From the NCBI RefSeq assembly GCF_019977755.1, contig NZ_AP025144.1, forward strand, positions 3,038,001 through 3,102,000: a stretch of 64,000 bases of DNA, given 5' to 3'. Numbering within the stretch: position 1 is the stretch's first letter; each line of letters begins with the position of its first letter. The position numbers and the translations under genes are program-made. The notes beneath the pieces were generated by a model that had not been told where the DNA came from, made no database searches, and saw nothing but the letters and a program-made list of their open reading frames with translations. Positions 11,022 through 19,977 of this stretch are shown here, piece by piece. The stretch comes from Vibrio penaeicida (GTDB lineage: Bacteria; Pseudomonadota; Gammaproteobacteria; Enterobacterales; Vibrionaceae).

Positions 11022-12380
11022 TCAAAGGCGAGTAAAATCATTAAACAATGCAACTACCATGAGAGAGAATATAATTGCGCCTCCCAGACGGTAACCGACT
11101 TCTTGAATCTTTTCTGGCACAGGGCGGCGGATAATTGCTTCCACCGCAAAAAATAACAAGTGACCACCATCCAAAATTGGTAATGGCATTAGGTTAATAA
11201 TTCCTAGGTTGATACTGATTAGAGCAAGAAAACCTAGGAAGTACACCAAACCATAATCAGCGGTTGTGCCAGCGCCTTTAGCAATGGATATAGGACCACT
11301 CAAGTTCTCTATTCCAACATCTCCAACAACCAATTTTTTCAATAAACTGAAGGTCAAAGAAATAACTTGTCCTGTTTTCTCAACAGCTTTACCAACGGAT
11401 TCAACCACACCATATTGTAGGTCGAAGCGATAGTCTGCGGGCCATTCACCAATTTCAGGAGCAATACCTGCAAACCCTTTGGTTGTTCCGTTTTTTGCTT
11501 CCTTAGCTTCAGGAATCAGCGCCAACTGAACTTCAACACCATTACGCTCAACCAACACATCAATTGATTTATTTGGGTTCGTCTGGATAGCATCAACCAT
11601 TTGCTGCCATTCCGACACGGGCTGACCATCAATTTCCAGAAGCTGATCACCAACTTCAAATCCAGCTTTATAAGCGGCTCCGCCATTACCTACGTGCGCG
11701 ATTTTAGTGGTCGTATCTGGGCGAAATGGTGTAAAGCCTAATGTTCTCATTGGCGATTCAGTTTCTGGGTTGAAGCGCCACTCACGCAAATCAAGCGTAT
11801 AGGTTTCTTCGAAGCCAACACCACCTTCCGGTGTAACCGTCATCGTCATTTCATCATCGCCAATATGGGCAATTAACTGCATATTAACGGATTCCCAATC
11901 TGCGGTTTTGATTCCCGCGACGGACTTTAGTTCCATCCCATCTTGAATTCCGGCTTGTGCAACAATGGAATTGGGGGTTACCTCTCCTATCACGGGTTTT
12001 ATTGCTGGAACACCAATAATGAAGACAACCCAATAGGCAAACAGTGCGAAAATAAAGTTAAATGCAGGACCAGCGCCCACAATTGCGCTTCTTTGCCACA
12101 ATGATTTTCGATCGAATGCTTGCTCTTTCTCTTCTTCTTTGAGCGAATCAACTCGCCCATCGAGCATTTTGACATAACCACCTAACGGGATAATAGATAG
12201 GCTGTATTCTGTTCCGTCTTTACCTATCTTGCTCCAGATAGACTTACCAAACCCTATCGAAAACTTATGAACTTTTACTCCGCAGCGTCGCGCTACCCAG
12301 AAATGCCCATATTCGTGCACAGCAACCAACACCCCAAGGGCGACGATAAACGATACTAAATTCCACAAAATACCAGTCAT
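11022..12380 (-). CDS. rseP: RIP metalloprotease RseP (sigma-E pathway site-2 protease)
   Basis: RseP cuts the transmembrane anti-sigma factor RseA after DegS, releasing sigma E during envelope stress, and also clears signal-peptide remnants. In the 452-residue protein the zinc motif HEYGH is at residues 22-26 in the first membrane helix. Two PDZ domains span about 110-300, and the third zinc ligand lies in [20 protein letters not shown] near residue 400. Four membrane segments are visible. It overlaps the dxr stop by four bases and stands before bamA, a classical sigma-E-linked pairing. Confidence 0.97.
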   Translation of the reverse strand: MTGILWNLVSFIVALGVLVAVHEYGHFWVARRCGVKVHKFSIGFGKSIWSKIGKDGTEYSLSIIPLGGYVKMLDGRVDSLKEEEKEQAFDRKSLWQRSAIVGAGPAFNFIFALFAYWVVFIIGVPAIKPVIGEVTPNSIVAQAGIQDGMELKSVAGIKTADWESVNMQLIAHIGDDEMTMTVTPEGGVGFEETYTLDLREWRFNPETESPMRTLGFTPFRPDTTTKIAHVGNGGAAYKAGFEVGDQLLEIDGQPVSEWQQMVDAIQTNPNKSIDVLVERNGVEVQLALIPEAKEAKNGTTKGFAGIAPEIGEWPADYRFDLQYGVVESVGKAVEKTGQVISLTFSLLKKLVVGDVGIENLSGPISIAKGAGTTADYGLVYFLGFLALISINLGIINLMPLPILDGGHLLFFAVEAIIRRPVPEKIQEVGYRLGGAIIFSLMVVALFNDFTRL

Positions 12381-13585
12381 ATTGCTCGCTTACCTACATA
12401 TTCATGCGCAAAAGTACGCGCCATTCTATCCAGCTCTAATAAGCTTTCCAAGCAATCTACTTCAAGGTTTTGCTGTAGACCACACAGCTTAGATAAAACC
12501 TGATCGTTGATTGCAGCTATATCTGTAAATTTAATTTTGTGATTCAAAAATGCATCCACCGCAATTTCGTTGGCGGCATTTAAACCAGTAGTGGCATGTT
12601 GCCCTGTATAGCAAGCCTCTATCGCTAGCTTAAGGCAAGGGTAACGCTCGAAGTCTGGCTCAAGAAATGTGAGTTCACCTACTTTGGTAAAATCAAGCGG
12701 CTTAACACCCGCTGAAATACGCTCAGGATAAGACATCGAGTAAGCAATCGGCGTCGCCATGTCAGGCTCACCCATCTGAGCCAATACAGAGCCATCACAA
12801 TACTGAACCATTGAGTGAATCACCGACTGAGGATGTATTACGACTTTAAGCTGGTCTCGCGCAGCATTGAATAACCATTTGGCTTCAATGTACTCAAGCC
12901 CCTTGTTCATCATAGTGGCAGAGTCAACCGAGATTTTTGGCCCCATAGACCAGTTAGGGTGTGCAATGGCTTCTTTAGGCGTCACGTTAGCCAAAGTTGC
13001 AACATCTGAATAACGAAAAGGGCCGCCAGAACCAGTGAGTAAAATGGACGAGATTCCTGAATCTGCAAGATTGCATTTACCCGGTCGAACCTGAACTTCT
13101 TTAGGTAGACACTGAAATATCGCGTTGTGCTCACTGTCTACAGGTAACAGCTGCGCTCCATATTTCTCTACAGCATCAACAAAAAGCTGACCAGACATAA
13201 CCAACGCTTCTTTGTTAGCGAGTAACACCTTTTTACCCGCTTGAATCGCTGACATAGTAGGTATTAACCCAGCAGCTCCAACGATAGCTGCCATAACCAT
13301 ATCAACTTCATCCATTGAAGAAACGGCACAAAGTCCTTCGTTTCCACTTAAGACGGTTACTTTTTTACCGGAGGCTGACAGTTTTTCTCGGAGCGAATTC
13401 GCTGCATTTTCGTCCGCCATAACGGCATACGATGGGTTCCAAACAACGCATAAATCATGCATTTTTGAAACGTTTGTGCCAGCAGCCAACGCGAAGACGT
13501 TGAACTTCTCGGAGTTTTGGGCGACAACTTTTAAAGTGCTATCACCAATTGAGCCTGTTGCTCCAAGAATGGTTATATTTTGCAT
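12377..13585 (-). CDS. dxr: 1-deoxy-D-xylulose 5-phosphate reductoisomerase
   Basis: Dxr converts DXP to 2-C-methylerythritol 4-phosphate with NADPH, the second step of the MEP isoprenoid pathway (dxs is also in this window). The 402-residue protein begins with the Rossmann motif [17 protein letters not shown]. It carries [12 protein letters not shown], the metal site around [13 protein letters not shown], and the ASGGPF-like loop as GSGGPFR. In E. coli dxr lies directly after frr; here it lies between cdsA and rseP. Its stop overlaps the rseP start by four bases. Confidence 0.97.
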   Translation of the reverse strand: MQNITILGATGSIGDSTLKVVAQNSEKFNVFALAAGTNVSKMHDLCVVWNPSYAVMADENAANSLREKLSASGKKVTVLSGNEGLCAVSSMDEVDMVMAAIVGAAGLIPTMSAIQAGKKVLLANKEALVMSGQLFVDAVEKYGAQLLPVDSEHNAIFQCLPKEVQVRPGKCNLADSGISSILLTGSGGPFRYSDVATLANVTPKEAIAHPNWSMGPKISVDSATMMNKGLEYIEAKWLFNAARDQLKVVIHPQSVIHSMVQYCDGSVLAQMGEPDMATPIAYSMSYPERISAGVKPLDFTKVGELTFLEPDFERYPCLKLAIEACYTGQHATTGLNAANEIAVDAFLNHKIKFTDIAAINDQVLSKLCGLQQNLEVDCLESLLELDRMARTFAHEYVGKRAI

Positions 13586-13611
13586 TATAGAAAACCGTTA
13601 TACAGAACATG

Positions 13612-13636
13612 AAAAGGCAAGTTTCCTTGCCTTTTT
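13612..13636 (-). terminator. Terminator-like hairpin between cdsA and dxr
   Basis: AAAAGGCAAG and CTTGCCTTTT pair around a short loop in the 57-base cdsA-dxr gap, with T-rich flanks on both strands. It probably acts as a weak or partial terminator inside the uppS-cdsA-dxr-rseP run. Confidence 0.55.
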
Positions 13637-13642
13637 ACTATG

Positions 13643-14485
13643 CTAAAGCGTGAAATAGAGTAAGGCAAAAACAGGAAAGGCGGCGGTCAGGCTGTCAATT
13701 CTGTCTAGCACACCACCGTGTCCCGGGATAATGTTTCCACTATCTTTAATGCCCGAAACTCGCTTAAACATGCTTTCTACCAGATCACCTAATACTGAAA
13801 TAACGACAGTAGTGAAAGTGATGAATATCATTATGACATGACTTGGGAAGGTGAGTTCAAACCAATTTGCGGCACCCCATCCAATAACCAATGCGGTAAT
13901 AATGCCACCAACCAAGCCTTCAATGGTTTTATTTGGGCTTACATTTGGAGCCATTTTACGCTTTCCGAACGTTTTACCTGCAAAGTAAGCACCGCTGTCA
14001 GCAGCCCAAACCAAAAAGCAAACAAACAGTACGAGCTTAGCACCGTAGTATGGATCTGAATCGTAACCAACACTTCGTAAAAGGATAACGGAAGTTAAGA
14101 ATGGAATAAGTGTCAGCAAGCCAAATACGTGCCTCAGAACCTTAGAGCCTTGCCACAATGCAGAAGATTTCGGGAATGTCATTGCCATTCCACTGGATAC
14201 TAACCACCATATTCCTGCAGCGGCTAAGATTAAAATGTGTCCACCCGAGACCTGCTGCAAAGCAGAGATTTCAAACGGTAAAAAGTAAAATACACCCGCA
14301 AGCACTGCTAAAGCGGGGATTATTGCTATAGAGCGGTTCGGTGTTTCAACGAATTGAGTCCATTCCCAAAAGCCAATTACTACAATTGCAGCAATCGCAG
14401 CAATAAATAGGGGTATAGAGAGCTTAAAAATCCCTAATACAACTAATGGAGCCAGAATCAGCGCGGTTATAATTCTTTGTTTCAA
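13643..14485 (-). CDS. cdsA: Phosphatidate cytidylyltransferase (CDP-diacylglycerol synthase)
   Basis: CdsA makes CDP-diacylglycerol from phosphatidic acid and CTP, the branch point for all membrane phospholipids. The 280-residue protein has about eight hydrophobic segments and the C-terminal family signature, seen as the SMFKRVSGIKDSGNIIPGHG segment followed by GVLDRIDSLTAAFP. The start is a TTG (MKQRIITALILAPLV after conversion); no better in-frame ATG is near. It follows uppS by 15 bases. Confidence 0.95.
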   Translation of the reverse strand: MKQRIITALILAPLVVLGIFKLSIPLFIAAIAAIVVIGFWEWTQFVETPNRSIAIIPALAVLAGVFYFLPFEISALQQVSGGHILILAAAGIWWLVSSGMAMTFPKSSALWQGSKVLRHVFGLLTLIPFLTSVILLRSVGYDSDPYYGAKLVLFVCFLVWAADSGAYFAGKTFGKRKMAPNVSPNKTIEGLVGGIITALVIGWGAANWFELTFPSHVIMIFITFTTVVISVLGDLVESMFKRVSGIKDSGNIIPGHGGVLDRIDSLTAAFPVFALLYFTL

Positions 14486-14500
14486 GCTGATGATCCTTTG

Positions 14501-15253
14501 TTAGCCATTCATAATTTCTTGAATCTGCTCGCCTGTGCAACCAAAACGGCGCTCGCGATTAACAAACCATGCCACAGCATCTGCTAGGCTTTGCTCATTA
14601 AAATCAGGCCAATGTTGATCAACAAAATACATTTCAGCGTATGCCATCTGCCACAAAACAAAATTACTGATCCGGCATTCACCACTGGTGCGGATGAGTA
14701 AGTCGACTTCAGGCAAATCAGACATAGTTAAATGAGATGTTACCAGATCTTCATTGATTTCAGCTGGGTCAAGTACACCCTCTTTAGCTTCAGTCGCGAT
14801 TTTTTGAATAGCTTGGGTGATATCCCATTTTCCACCATAGTTAGCCGCCACGTTAACAACCATACCTTCGTTGTCTTTAGTTAGGCTTTCCGCTTCTGCA
14901 ATTTTTTTTTGCAATCGTTGATTAAAACGGCTGATGTCGCCTATAACTCTTAATCTAAGATTATTCTTATGAAGACGTTTGACCTCTTTGGACAGAACGG
15001 TAATAAACAGCTCCATCAACAAGCTAACTTCCTCTTCCGGGCGGCGCCAGTTTTCGCTACTGAATGCAAAAAGAGTAACAGCTTGGATACCGAGTCGAGA
15101 AGCGGCTGAAATGGTTTTTCTAACTGAATCTACCCCTGCTTTATGACCAAAAACGCGAGGCTTACCCTGCTTTTTTGCCCAACGGCCGTTACCGTCCATA
15201 ATGATAGCGATATGTTTAGGGAATGCGTCTGGATAGACTTGAGTGTTCAGCAT
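14501..15253 (-). CDS. uppS: Undecaprenyl pyrophosphate synthase (cis-prenyltransferase)
   Basis: UppS adds eight isopentenyl units to farnesyl diphosphate (made by IspA, also in this window) to form the C55 carrier for peptidoglycan and O-antigen synthesis. The 250-residue protein has [19 protein letters not shown] with catalytic Asp20, the [11 protein letters not shown] phosphate site, FSSENWRRP, and the C-terminal [15 protein letters not shown] and ERRFG motifs. It is the first gene of the uppS-cdsA-dxr-rseP run after the frr terminator. Confidence 0.97.
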   Translation of the reverse strand: MLNTQVYPDAFPKHIAIIMDGNGRWAKKQGKPRVFGHKAGVDSVRKTISAASRLGIQAVTLFAFSSENWRRPEEEVSLLMELFITVLSKEVKRLHKNNLRLRVIGDISRFNQRLQKKIAEAESLTKDNEGMVVNVAANYGGKWDITQAIQKIATEAKEGVLDPAEINEDLVTSHLTMSDLPEVDLLIRTSGECRISNFVLWQMAYAEMYFVDQHWPDFNEQSLADAVAWFVNRERRFGCTGEQIQEIMNG

Positions 15254-15292
15254 AGGAAGTTCATTGAATCTAATGGGGTTGAGATAATAGCA

Positions 15293-15326
15293 TAAAAAAA
15301 GCGCTGTGCTGTGGGCACAGCGCTTC
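15293..15326 (-). terminator. Terminator after frr
   Basis: AAGCGCTGTGC and GCACAGCGCTT form an 11-bp GC-rich stem, followed on the minus strand by seven T residues. It starts 24 bases past the frr stop and marks the end of the pyrH-frr transcript. Confidence 0.85.
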
Positions 15327-15349
15327 GAAAAAGAAAAGTGTAAGTTATA

Positions 15350-15907
15350 TTACACTTCCATCAACTCTTTTTCTTTTGCAGCAAGAACGTCATCAACATT
15401 CTTAACAGCAGCGTCAGTTAGCTTTTGAATTTCATCTTGTGCTTTATGATCTTCATCTTCTGAGATTTCTTTGTCTTTCAGAAGCGCTTTAAGTTCACTG
15501 TTTGCATCGCGACGGATGTTACGAATAGCAACACGACCACCTTCTGCTTCACCACGAACGATTTTTACCAAATCTTTACGACGTTCTTCTGTCAATGGAG
15601 GAAGAGGAACACGGATTACAGTACCTGCAGACATTGGGTTCAGACCAAGATCCGATTGCATGATCGCTTTTTCTACTTTTGGCGTTAGCTCTTTGTCAAA
15701 AACGGTAATAGCAAGGGTACGAGAATCTTCAGCAATCACGTTTGCAACTTGATTTAGAGGCGTTGGTGCGCCGTAGTATTCAACGTTGATATTCGACAGT
15801 AGGCTTGGGTGAGCACGACCTGTACGTACTTTAGATAGGTTGTTCTTTAGCGCTTCAACGCTTTTATCCATGCGCTCTTGTGCATCTTGTTTGATTTCGT
15901 TAATCAC
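15350..15907 (-). CDS. frr: Ribosome recycling factor
   Basis: RRF splits post-termination ribosomes together with EF-G. The 185-residue protein is the standard length. It has the long three-helix bundle (starts [20 protein letters not shown]), the conserved [12 protein letters not shown] segment near residue 26, and [20 protein letters not shown] in the hinge region. The start codon is GTG. It follows pyrH by 46 bases and ends before a strong terminator. Confidence 0.97.
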   Translation of the reverse strand: MINEIKQDAQERMDKSVEALKNNLSKVRTGRAHPSLLSNINVEYYGAPTPLNQVANVIAEDSRTLAITVFDKELTPKVEKAIMQSDLGLNPMSAGTVIRVPLPPLTEERRKDLVKIVRGEAEGGRVAIRNIRRDANSELKALLKDKEISEDEDHKAQDEIQKLTDAAVKNVDDVLAAKEKELMEV

Positions 15908-15953
15908 AATTTCACCTTAATATTTTTTTAATAAGAGTGTTTTTGGCTGCCAA

Positions 15954-16685
15954 TTATTGGTCTTCGCTGATTAGCGTACCTTCGGCTTCACCCATTACCA
16001 CGCGACGTAGAGCGCCTGGCTTGTTCATATTGAATACACGGATTGGCATTTTGTGGTCACGTGCCAGTGTAAATGCCGCTAAGTCCATTACTTTCAGTTC
16101 TTTATCAAGAACTTCACTAAACGATAGGTTATCATACAGCTCTGCTTCAGGGTTTGCTACTGGATCCGCAGTAAATACGCCATCAACTTTTGTCGCTTTA
16201 AGAACAACATCCGCTTCAATCTCAATACCGCGCAAACATGCAGCAGAATCTGTAGTAAAGAATGGGTTACCTGTACCTGCCGAGAAGATCACTACGCGAC
16301 CTTGGCGAAGCTCGCGAATTGCATCAGCCCAGTTGTAATCGTCGCACACACCTTTCAATGGAATCGCCGACATTACACGCGCATTGACGTAAGCACGGTG
16401 AAGGGCATCGCGTAAAGCAAGACCATTCATTACCGTCGCTAGCATACCCATATGGTCGCCGACAACGCGGTTCATGCCCGCTTCAGCCAAACCAGCACCA
16501 CGGAACAAGTTACCACCACCGATAACCACACCCACTTGAACACCCAGTTCAACCAGTTCTTTTACTTCTTGAGCCATACGGTCTAGTACCGCAGGGTCAA
16601 TACCAAAACCTTCTTCACCTTGAAGAGCTTCACCACTCAGTTTTAACAGGATACGTTGATACGCTGGCTTAGGGTTAGTTGTCAT
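15954..16685 (-). CDS. pyrH: Uridylate kinase
   Basis: PyrH phosphorylates UMP to UDP with ATP in pyrimidine nucleotide synthesis; it is hexameric and activated by GTP. The 243-residue protein belongs to the amino-acid kinase fold: [20 protein letters not shown] at the start, [20 protein letters not shown] near residue 55, [13 protein letters not shown] near residue 138, and [13 protein letters not shown] near residue 165. It lies 185 bases after tsf, beyond the tsf terminator, so it needs its own promoter or read-through. Confidence 0.97.
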   Translation of the reverse strand: MTTNPKPAYQRILLKLSGEALQGEEGFGIDPAVLDRMAQEVKELVELGVQVGVVIGGGNLFRGAGLAEAGMNRVVGDHMGMLATVMNGLALRDALHRAYVNARVMSAIPLKGVCDDYNWADAIRELRQGRVVIFSAGTGNPFFTTDSAACLRGIEIEADVVLKATKVDGVFTADPVANPEAELYDNLSFSEVLDKELKVMDLAAFTLARDHKMPIRVFNMNKPGALRRVVMGEAEGTLISEDQ

Positions 16686-16821
16686 GGAGTCTACCTTCCA
16701 AATGAGAGTTGTTGATTAACAGTCATGAATACAAATTGCATTTTTACGTTGATGCCAACATGCATTTATGACAATTAGCCACATAGGTCATTGTTTGTAA
16801 GTTTATGTATTTTGTTCGTAA

Positions 16822-16853
16822 AAAGACCGCAGCCTTGGCTACGGTCTTTTTTT
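16822..16853 (-). terminator. Terminator after tsf
   Basis: AAAGACCGCAGCC and GGCTACGGTCTTT form a stem with one G-T pair and A/T runs on both sides. It lies about 20 bases past the tsf stop and would end the rpsB-tsf transcript. Confidence 0.8.
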
Positions 16854-16870
16854 CAACAATACGCTAAGGA

Positions 16871-17713
16871 TTAACCTTTTTGTACCGCTGCTACTTCGTC
16901 AGCGAAGCTCATTTCTTCCGCTTTCTCGATACCTTCACCAACTTCTAGACGTACGAAGTTAGTTACTGAAGCGCCTTTTTCTTTAAGAACGTCGCCTACA
17001 GATTTCTTAGGTTCCATAACGAAAGCTTGACCAGTCAAAGAGATTTCACCAGTGAACTTCTTCATACGGCCAACAACCATCTTCTCAGCGATTTCAGCTG
17101 GCTTGCCTTCGTTCATTGCGATTTCAACTTGAACGGCTTTCTCTTTTTCTACTACGTCTGCAGGTACGTCTTCTGGGTTAACGAATTCTGGACGAGAAGC
17201 AGCAACGTGCATTGCAACGTGCTTAAGAGTTTCAGCGTCGCCTTCACCAGCAACAACAACACCAATTTTCTCACCGTGACGGTAAGAAGCTAGTGCAACA
17301 CCTTCAACGTATTGAACGCGACGGATGTTGATGTTTTCGCCGATTTTAGCAACTAGAGCAATACGAGTTTCCTCGAATTGAGCTTGTAGTTCTTCTGCAG
17401 TAGCTTTAGAAGCAAGAGCCGCTTCAGCAACTTCGTTTGCAAACGCTGTGAAGCTAGCATCTTTAGCAACAAAGTCAGTCTGGCAGTTCACTTCTAGAAG
17501 TACCGCTACACCATCAGCATCTTTGATGATGATTGTACCTTCAGCCGCTACGTTACCTGCTTTCTTAGCAGCTTTTGCAGCACCTGATTTACGCATATTT
17601 TCGATTGCTAGTTCGATATCGCCGTCAGTTTCGTTCAGCGCTTTCTTACAGTCCATCATGCCTGCGCCAGTACGGTCGCGCAGTTCTTTTACTAGAGCAG
17701 CAGTAACAGCCAT
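16871..17713 (-). CDS. tsf: Elongation factor Ts
   Basis: EF-Ts is the nucleotide exchange factor for EF-Tu. The 280-residue protein has the N-terminal UBA-like domain ([20 protein letters not shown]) with the family signature [13 protein letters not shown], and the second signature [12 protein letters not shown] near residue 75 that contacts EF-Tu. It is separated from rpsB by 146 bases that contain an attenuator-like hairpin, as in E. coli. Confidence 0.97.
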   Translation of the reverse strand: MAVTAALVKELRDRTGAGMMDCKKALNETDGDIELAIENMRKSGAAKAAKKAGNVAAEGTIIIKDADGVAVLLEVNCQTDFVAKDASFTAFANEVAEAALASKATAEELQAQFEETRIALVAKIGENINIRRVQYVEGVALASYRHGEKIGVVVAGEGDAETLKHVAMHVAASRPEFVNPEDVPADVVEKEKAVQVEIAMNEGKPAEIAEKMVVGRMKKFTGEISLTGQAFVMEPKKSVGDVLKEKGASVTNFVRLEVGEGIEKAEEMSFADEVAAVQKG

Positions 17714-17746
17714 TCTCTATTCCTCAGTTAATTCTGGATATGGTAA

Positions 17747-17777
17747 AAATCAGGGGCTCGATTTCGGCCCCTGATTG
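17747..17777 (-). terminator. Attenuator-like hairpin between rpsB and tsf
   Basis: AATCAGGGGC and GCCCCTGATT pair around a short loop, followed on the minus strand by five T residues. A hairpin in this position fits partial termination that sets the S2 to EF-Ts ratio (known arrangement in E. coli; inferred here). Confidence 0.65.
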
Positions 17778-17859
17778 TAACTATAACTTAGCTTATATTT
17801 AACTTTGATTGCTGATAAGGCTTGTTATCTATAAGACTAAGCGTGACTCAGAGCCGCTA

Positions 17860-18594
17860 TTATTCAGCTTCTTCTACGAAACCGTCTTTTTCAGCAGCTG
17901 CAGCAACAACATCTTGGTTACGACCTTCGCTTACAGCAGAAGCTGCAGCGTTAAGGTAAAGTTGTACTGCGCGGATTGCGTCATCGTTACCTGGGATAAC
18001 GAAGTCAACGCCGTCTGGGTCAGAGTTAGTATCAACAACCGCGTATACTGGGATACCTAGGTTGTTTGCTTCGCGAACTGCAATGTGCTCGTGATCAGCG
18101 TCGATAACGAATAGTGCGTCAGGTAGACCGCCCATATCTTTAATACCACCAAGAGATTTCTCTAGCTTCTCCATTTCACGAGTACGCATTAGAGCTTCTT
18201 TCTTAGTTAGCTTGTCGAAAGTACCGTCTTGAGCTTGTGCTTCAAGATCTTTCAAACGCTTGATTGACTGACGAACAGTTTTGTAGTTCGTAAGCATACC
18301 ACCCAACCAACGGTTGTTTACGTAGTACTGGTTGCTAGCGATAGCAGCTTCTTTTACAGCTTCAGATGCAGCGCGCTTAGTACCTACGAAAAGAACTTTA
18401 CCTTTCTTCTCGCCAACTTTGCCTAGCTCAGCTAGAGCGTCGTTGAACATTGGTACAGTTTTTTCTAGGTTGATGATATGAACTTTGTTACGAGCACCGA
18501 AGATGAATGGCTTCATCTTTGGGTTCCAGTAACGAGTTTGGTGACCGAAGTGAACACCAGCTTTAAGCATATCGCGCATTGATACAGTTGCCAT
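17860..18594 (-). CDS. rpsB: 30S ribosomal protein S2
   Basis: S2 is a late-assembling 30S protein that bridges head and body. I take the ATG giving [20 protein letters not shown] (244 residues); an in-frame start 11 codons upstream lies within the leader hairpin. The family signatures [20 protein letters not shown] and [20 protein letters not shown] are present. A ribosome binding site AGAGGAA precedes the ATG. The leader upstream suggests autoregulation by S2. Confidence 0.97.
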   Translation of the reverse strand: MATVSMRDMLKAGVHFGHQTRYWNPKMKPFIFGARNKVHIINLEKTVPMFNDALAELGKVGEKKGKVLFVGTKRAASEAVKEAAIASNQYYVNNRWLGGMLTNYKTVRQSIKRLKDLEAQAQDGTFDKLTKKEALMRTREMEKLEKSLGGIKDMGGLPDALFVIDADHEHIAVREANNLGIPVYAVVDTNSDPDGVDFVIPGNDDAIRAVQLYLNAAASAVSEGRNQDVVAAAAEKDGFVEEAE

Positions 18595-18767
18595 TTTAAA
18601 TTCCTCTATGGGGTTAGGCCTCCACATACCCCATGCGTCCGACTCGACTTCTTAAATATAAGTAAGTGAGCACCCCGGATCATGTGTCGGTATGTGTGTG
18701 ATTTAAAGAAAATATATTTGGACTCAAAAACAGCTTCGCCAAGTGGAGATAACTGTTCTTAATTCCG
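18595..18767 (-). promoter_or_regulatory. Long structured rpsB leader (putative S2 autoregulatory element)
   Basis: From the predicted start near 18767 the leader is about 173 bases. Just before the Shine-Dalgarno site, ATGGGGT (18628-18634 read on the minus strand) pairs perfectly with ACCCCAT (18608-18614), making a 7-bp stem with a 13-base loop. In gammaproteobacteria the rpsB leader is known to bind S2 and repress rpsB-tsf translation; length and position agree here. The function is inferred from family knowledge. Confidence 0.6.
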
Positions 18768-18773
18768 GCGCGC

Positions 18774-18782
18774 TTTATACCA
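18774..18782 (-). promoter_or_regulatory. rpsB promoter, extended -10 with GC-rich discriminator
   Basis: Read on the minus strand, TGGTATAAA is an extended -10 element (TGn plus TATAAA). It is followed by GCGCGCC, a GC-rich discriminator typical of promoters under stringent (ppGpp/DksA) control. No good -35 element is seen, which fits an extended -10 promoter. The start would be near 18767. Confidence 0.6.
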
Positions 18783-18998
18783 TAAAAATCGCCATTTTGG
18801 CTAGCATAAATTTGAATATCTCTTCTATTGAAAGTCACCATGAGGTCTATGCTTGCCGTACCCTGAGCTGAAATTGAACGTTAAATGAAACATAACTAAC
18901 ACCACTGCTGCTGTTACAAACCCGTTGCCACGGCCTTTGCGTGTGGAGCAACCCACTGATAGAATGCAGCGATTGCATTAATGAGTTCGAGAAAGACG
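18783..18998. other. Divergent rpsB / map intergenic remainder
   Basis: About 216 bases between the rpsB promoter and the map ATG. It must hold the map promoter, but I cannot pick one with confidence. No small RNA or ORF with a ribosome binding site was found. Confidence 0.4.
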
Positions 18999-19877
18999 AT
19001 GTCTATTAAAATTAAAACCACAGAAGAAATCGAGAAAATGCGTGTAGCCTGCAAATTGGCTTCGAGCGTTTTAGAAATGATAGAGCCGCACGTCAAACCA
19101 GGTGTCACCACCGAAGAAATTGACCGCATTTGTCACGATTACATTCTGGAAAACAATGCGTATCCGGCACCATTGGATTACCACGGTTTCCCAAAATCTA
19201 TCTGTACTTCAATTAATCACATTGTCTGCCACGGGATCCCAGCATCCAAAGATGAAATCGGTTCTACCGGTAAGGGAAAACCTGCGATTTTAAAAGACGG
19301 TGATGTCATCAATATCGACGTCACTGTTATTATCCCAGAAGATAAAAATGCCGACTTGAGCGTCAGACCGAAGGGGTATCATGGCGATACTTCAAGAATG
19401 TTCTGCGTAGGCGAGGTTTCACCAGCCGATAAGCGTTTATGTACGGTAACACAAGAAGCACTATACGTAGCCATGCGTAAAGTGAAGCCAGGTGTTACGG
19501 TTGGCGAGCTTGGTACAGCCATCGATAAATTTATAAAAGACAACAATAAGAAAAATCCTCGCATGAAATACTCCATTGTGAAGGATTTTTGTGGTCACGG
19601 TATTGGTAGCGAGTTCCATGAAGAACCTCAAGTGGTTCACTATAAGAACTCCGACAAACGCAAGCTAAAAGAAGGCATGTGTTTTACTATCGAGCCAATG
19701 ATTAACGCAGGTAAATTTGGATGCAGCGTCGACTCAGAAGACGACTGGACGGTGTACACTGGCGATGGGAAAAACTCCGCGCAGTGGGAACACACGATAC
19801 TAGTCACAAGAGACGGCTGCGAAGTTCTTACCTTACGAGGTGATGAAAGCATTCCTCGAAACATGGTTAACAAATAA
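18999..19877 (+). CDS. map: Type I methionyl aminopeptidase
   Basis: Map removes the N-terminal methionine from new proteins. I use the ATG giving MSIKIKTTEEIEKMRVACKL (292 residues); an upstream in-frame ATG adds six residues. Metal ligands are visible in NIDVTV (Asp), YHGDTSRMF (Asp), GHGIGSEFHEEPQV (His), TIEPMIN (Glu) and the final QWEHTI (Glu). The protein is longer than E. coli Map (264) because of insertions around IPASKDEIGSTGKGKPAILK and IIPEDKNADLSVRPK. The gene is divergent from rpsB, as in enterics, with glnD downstream. Confidence 0.96.
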   Translation: MSIKIKTTEEIEKMRVACKLASSVLEMIEPHVKPGVTTEEIDRICHDYILENNAYPAPLDYHGFPKSICTSINHIVCHGIPASKDEIGSTGKGKPAILKDGDVINIDVTVIIPEDKNADLSVRPKGYHGDTSRMFCVGEVSPADKRLCTVTQEALYVAMRKVKPGVTVGELGTAIDKFIKDNNKKNPRMKYSIVKDFCGHGIGSEFHEEPQVVHYKNSDKRKLKEGMCFTIEPMINAGKFGCSVDSEDDWTVYTGDGKNSAQWEHTILVTRDGCEVLTLRGDESIPRNMVNK

Positions 19878-19880
19878 CTC

Positions 19881-19910
19881 AAATCCCAGCATTGCTGGGA
19901 TTTTTCTTTT
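19881..19910 (+). terminator. Terminator after map
   Basis: AAATCCCAGC and GCTGGGATTT pair around a three-base loop, followed by a T-rich tract (TTTTTCTTTT). It lies directly after the map stop. Confidence 0.88.
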
Positions 19911-19977
19911 GTAGAGTTCGAAAACTTGAGTATCAATTGTTAAAGTTAAAACATAACAGCTAGCACGGAACGCATGG

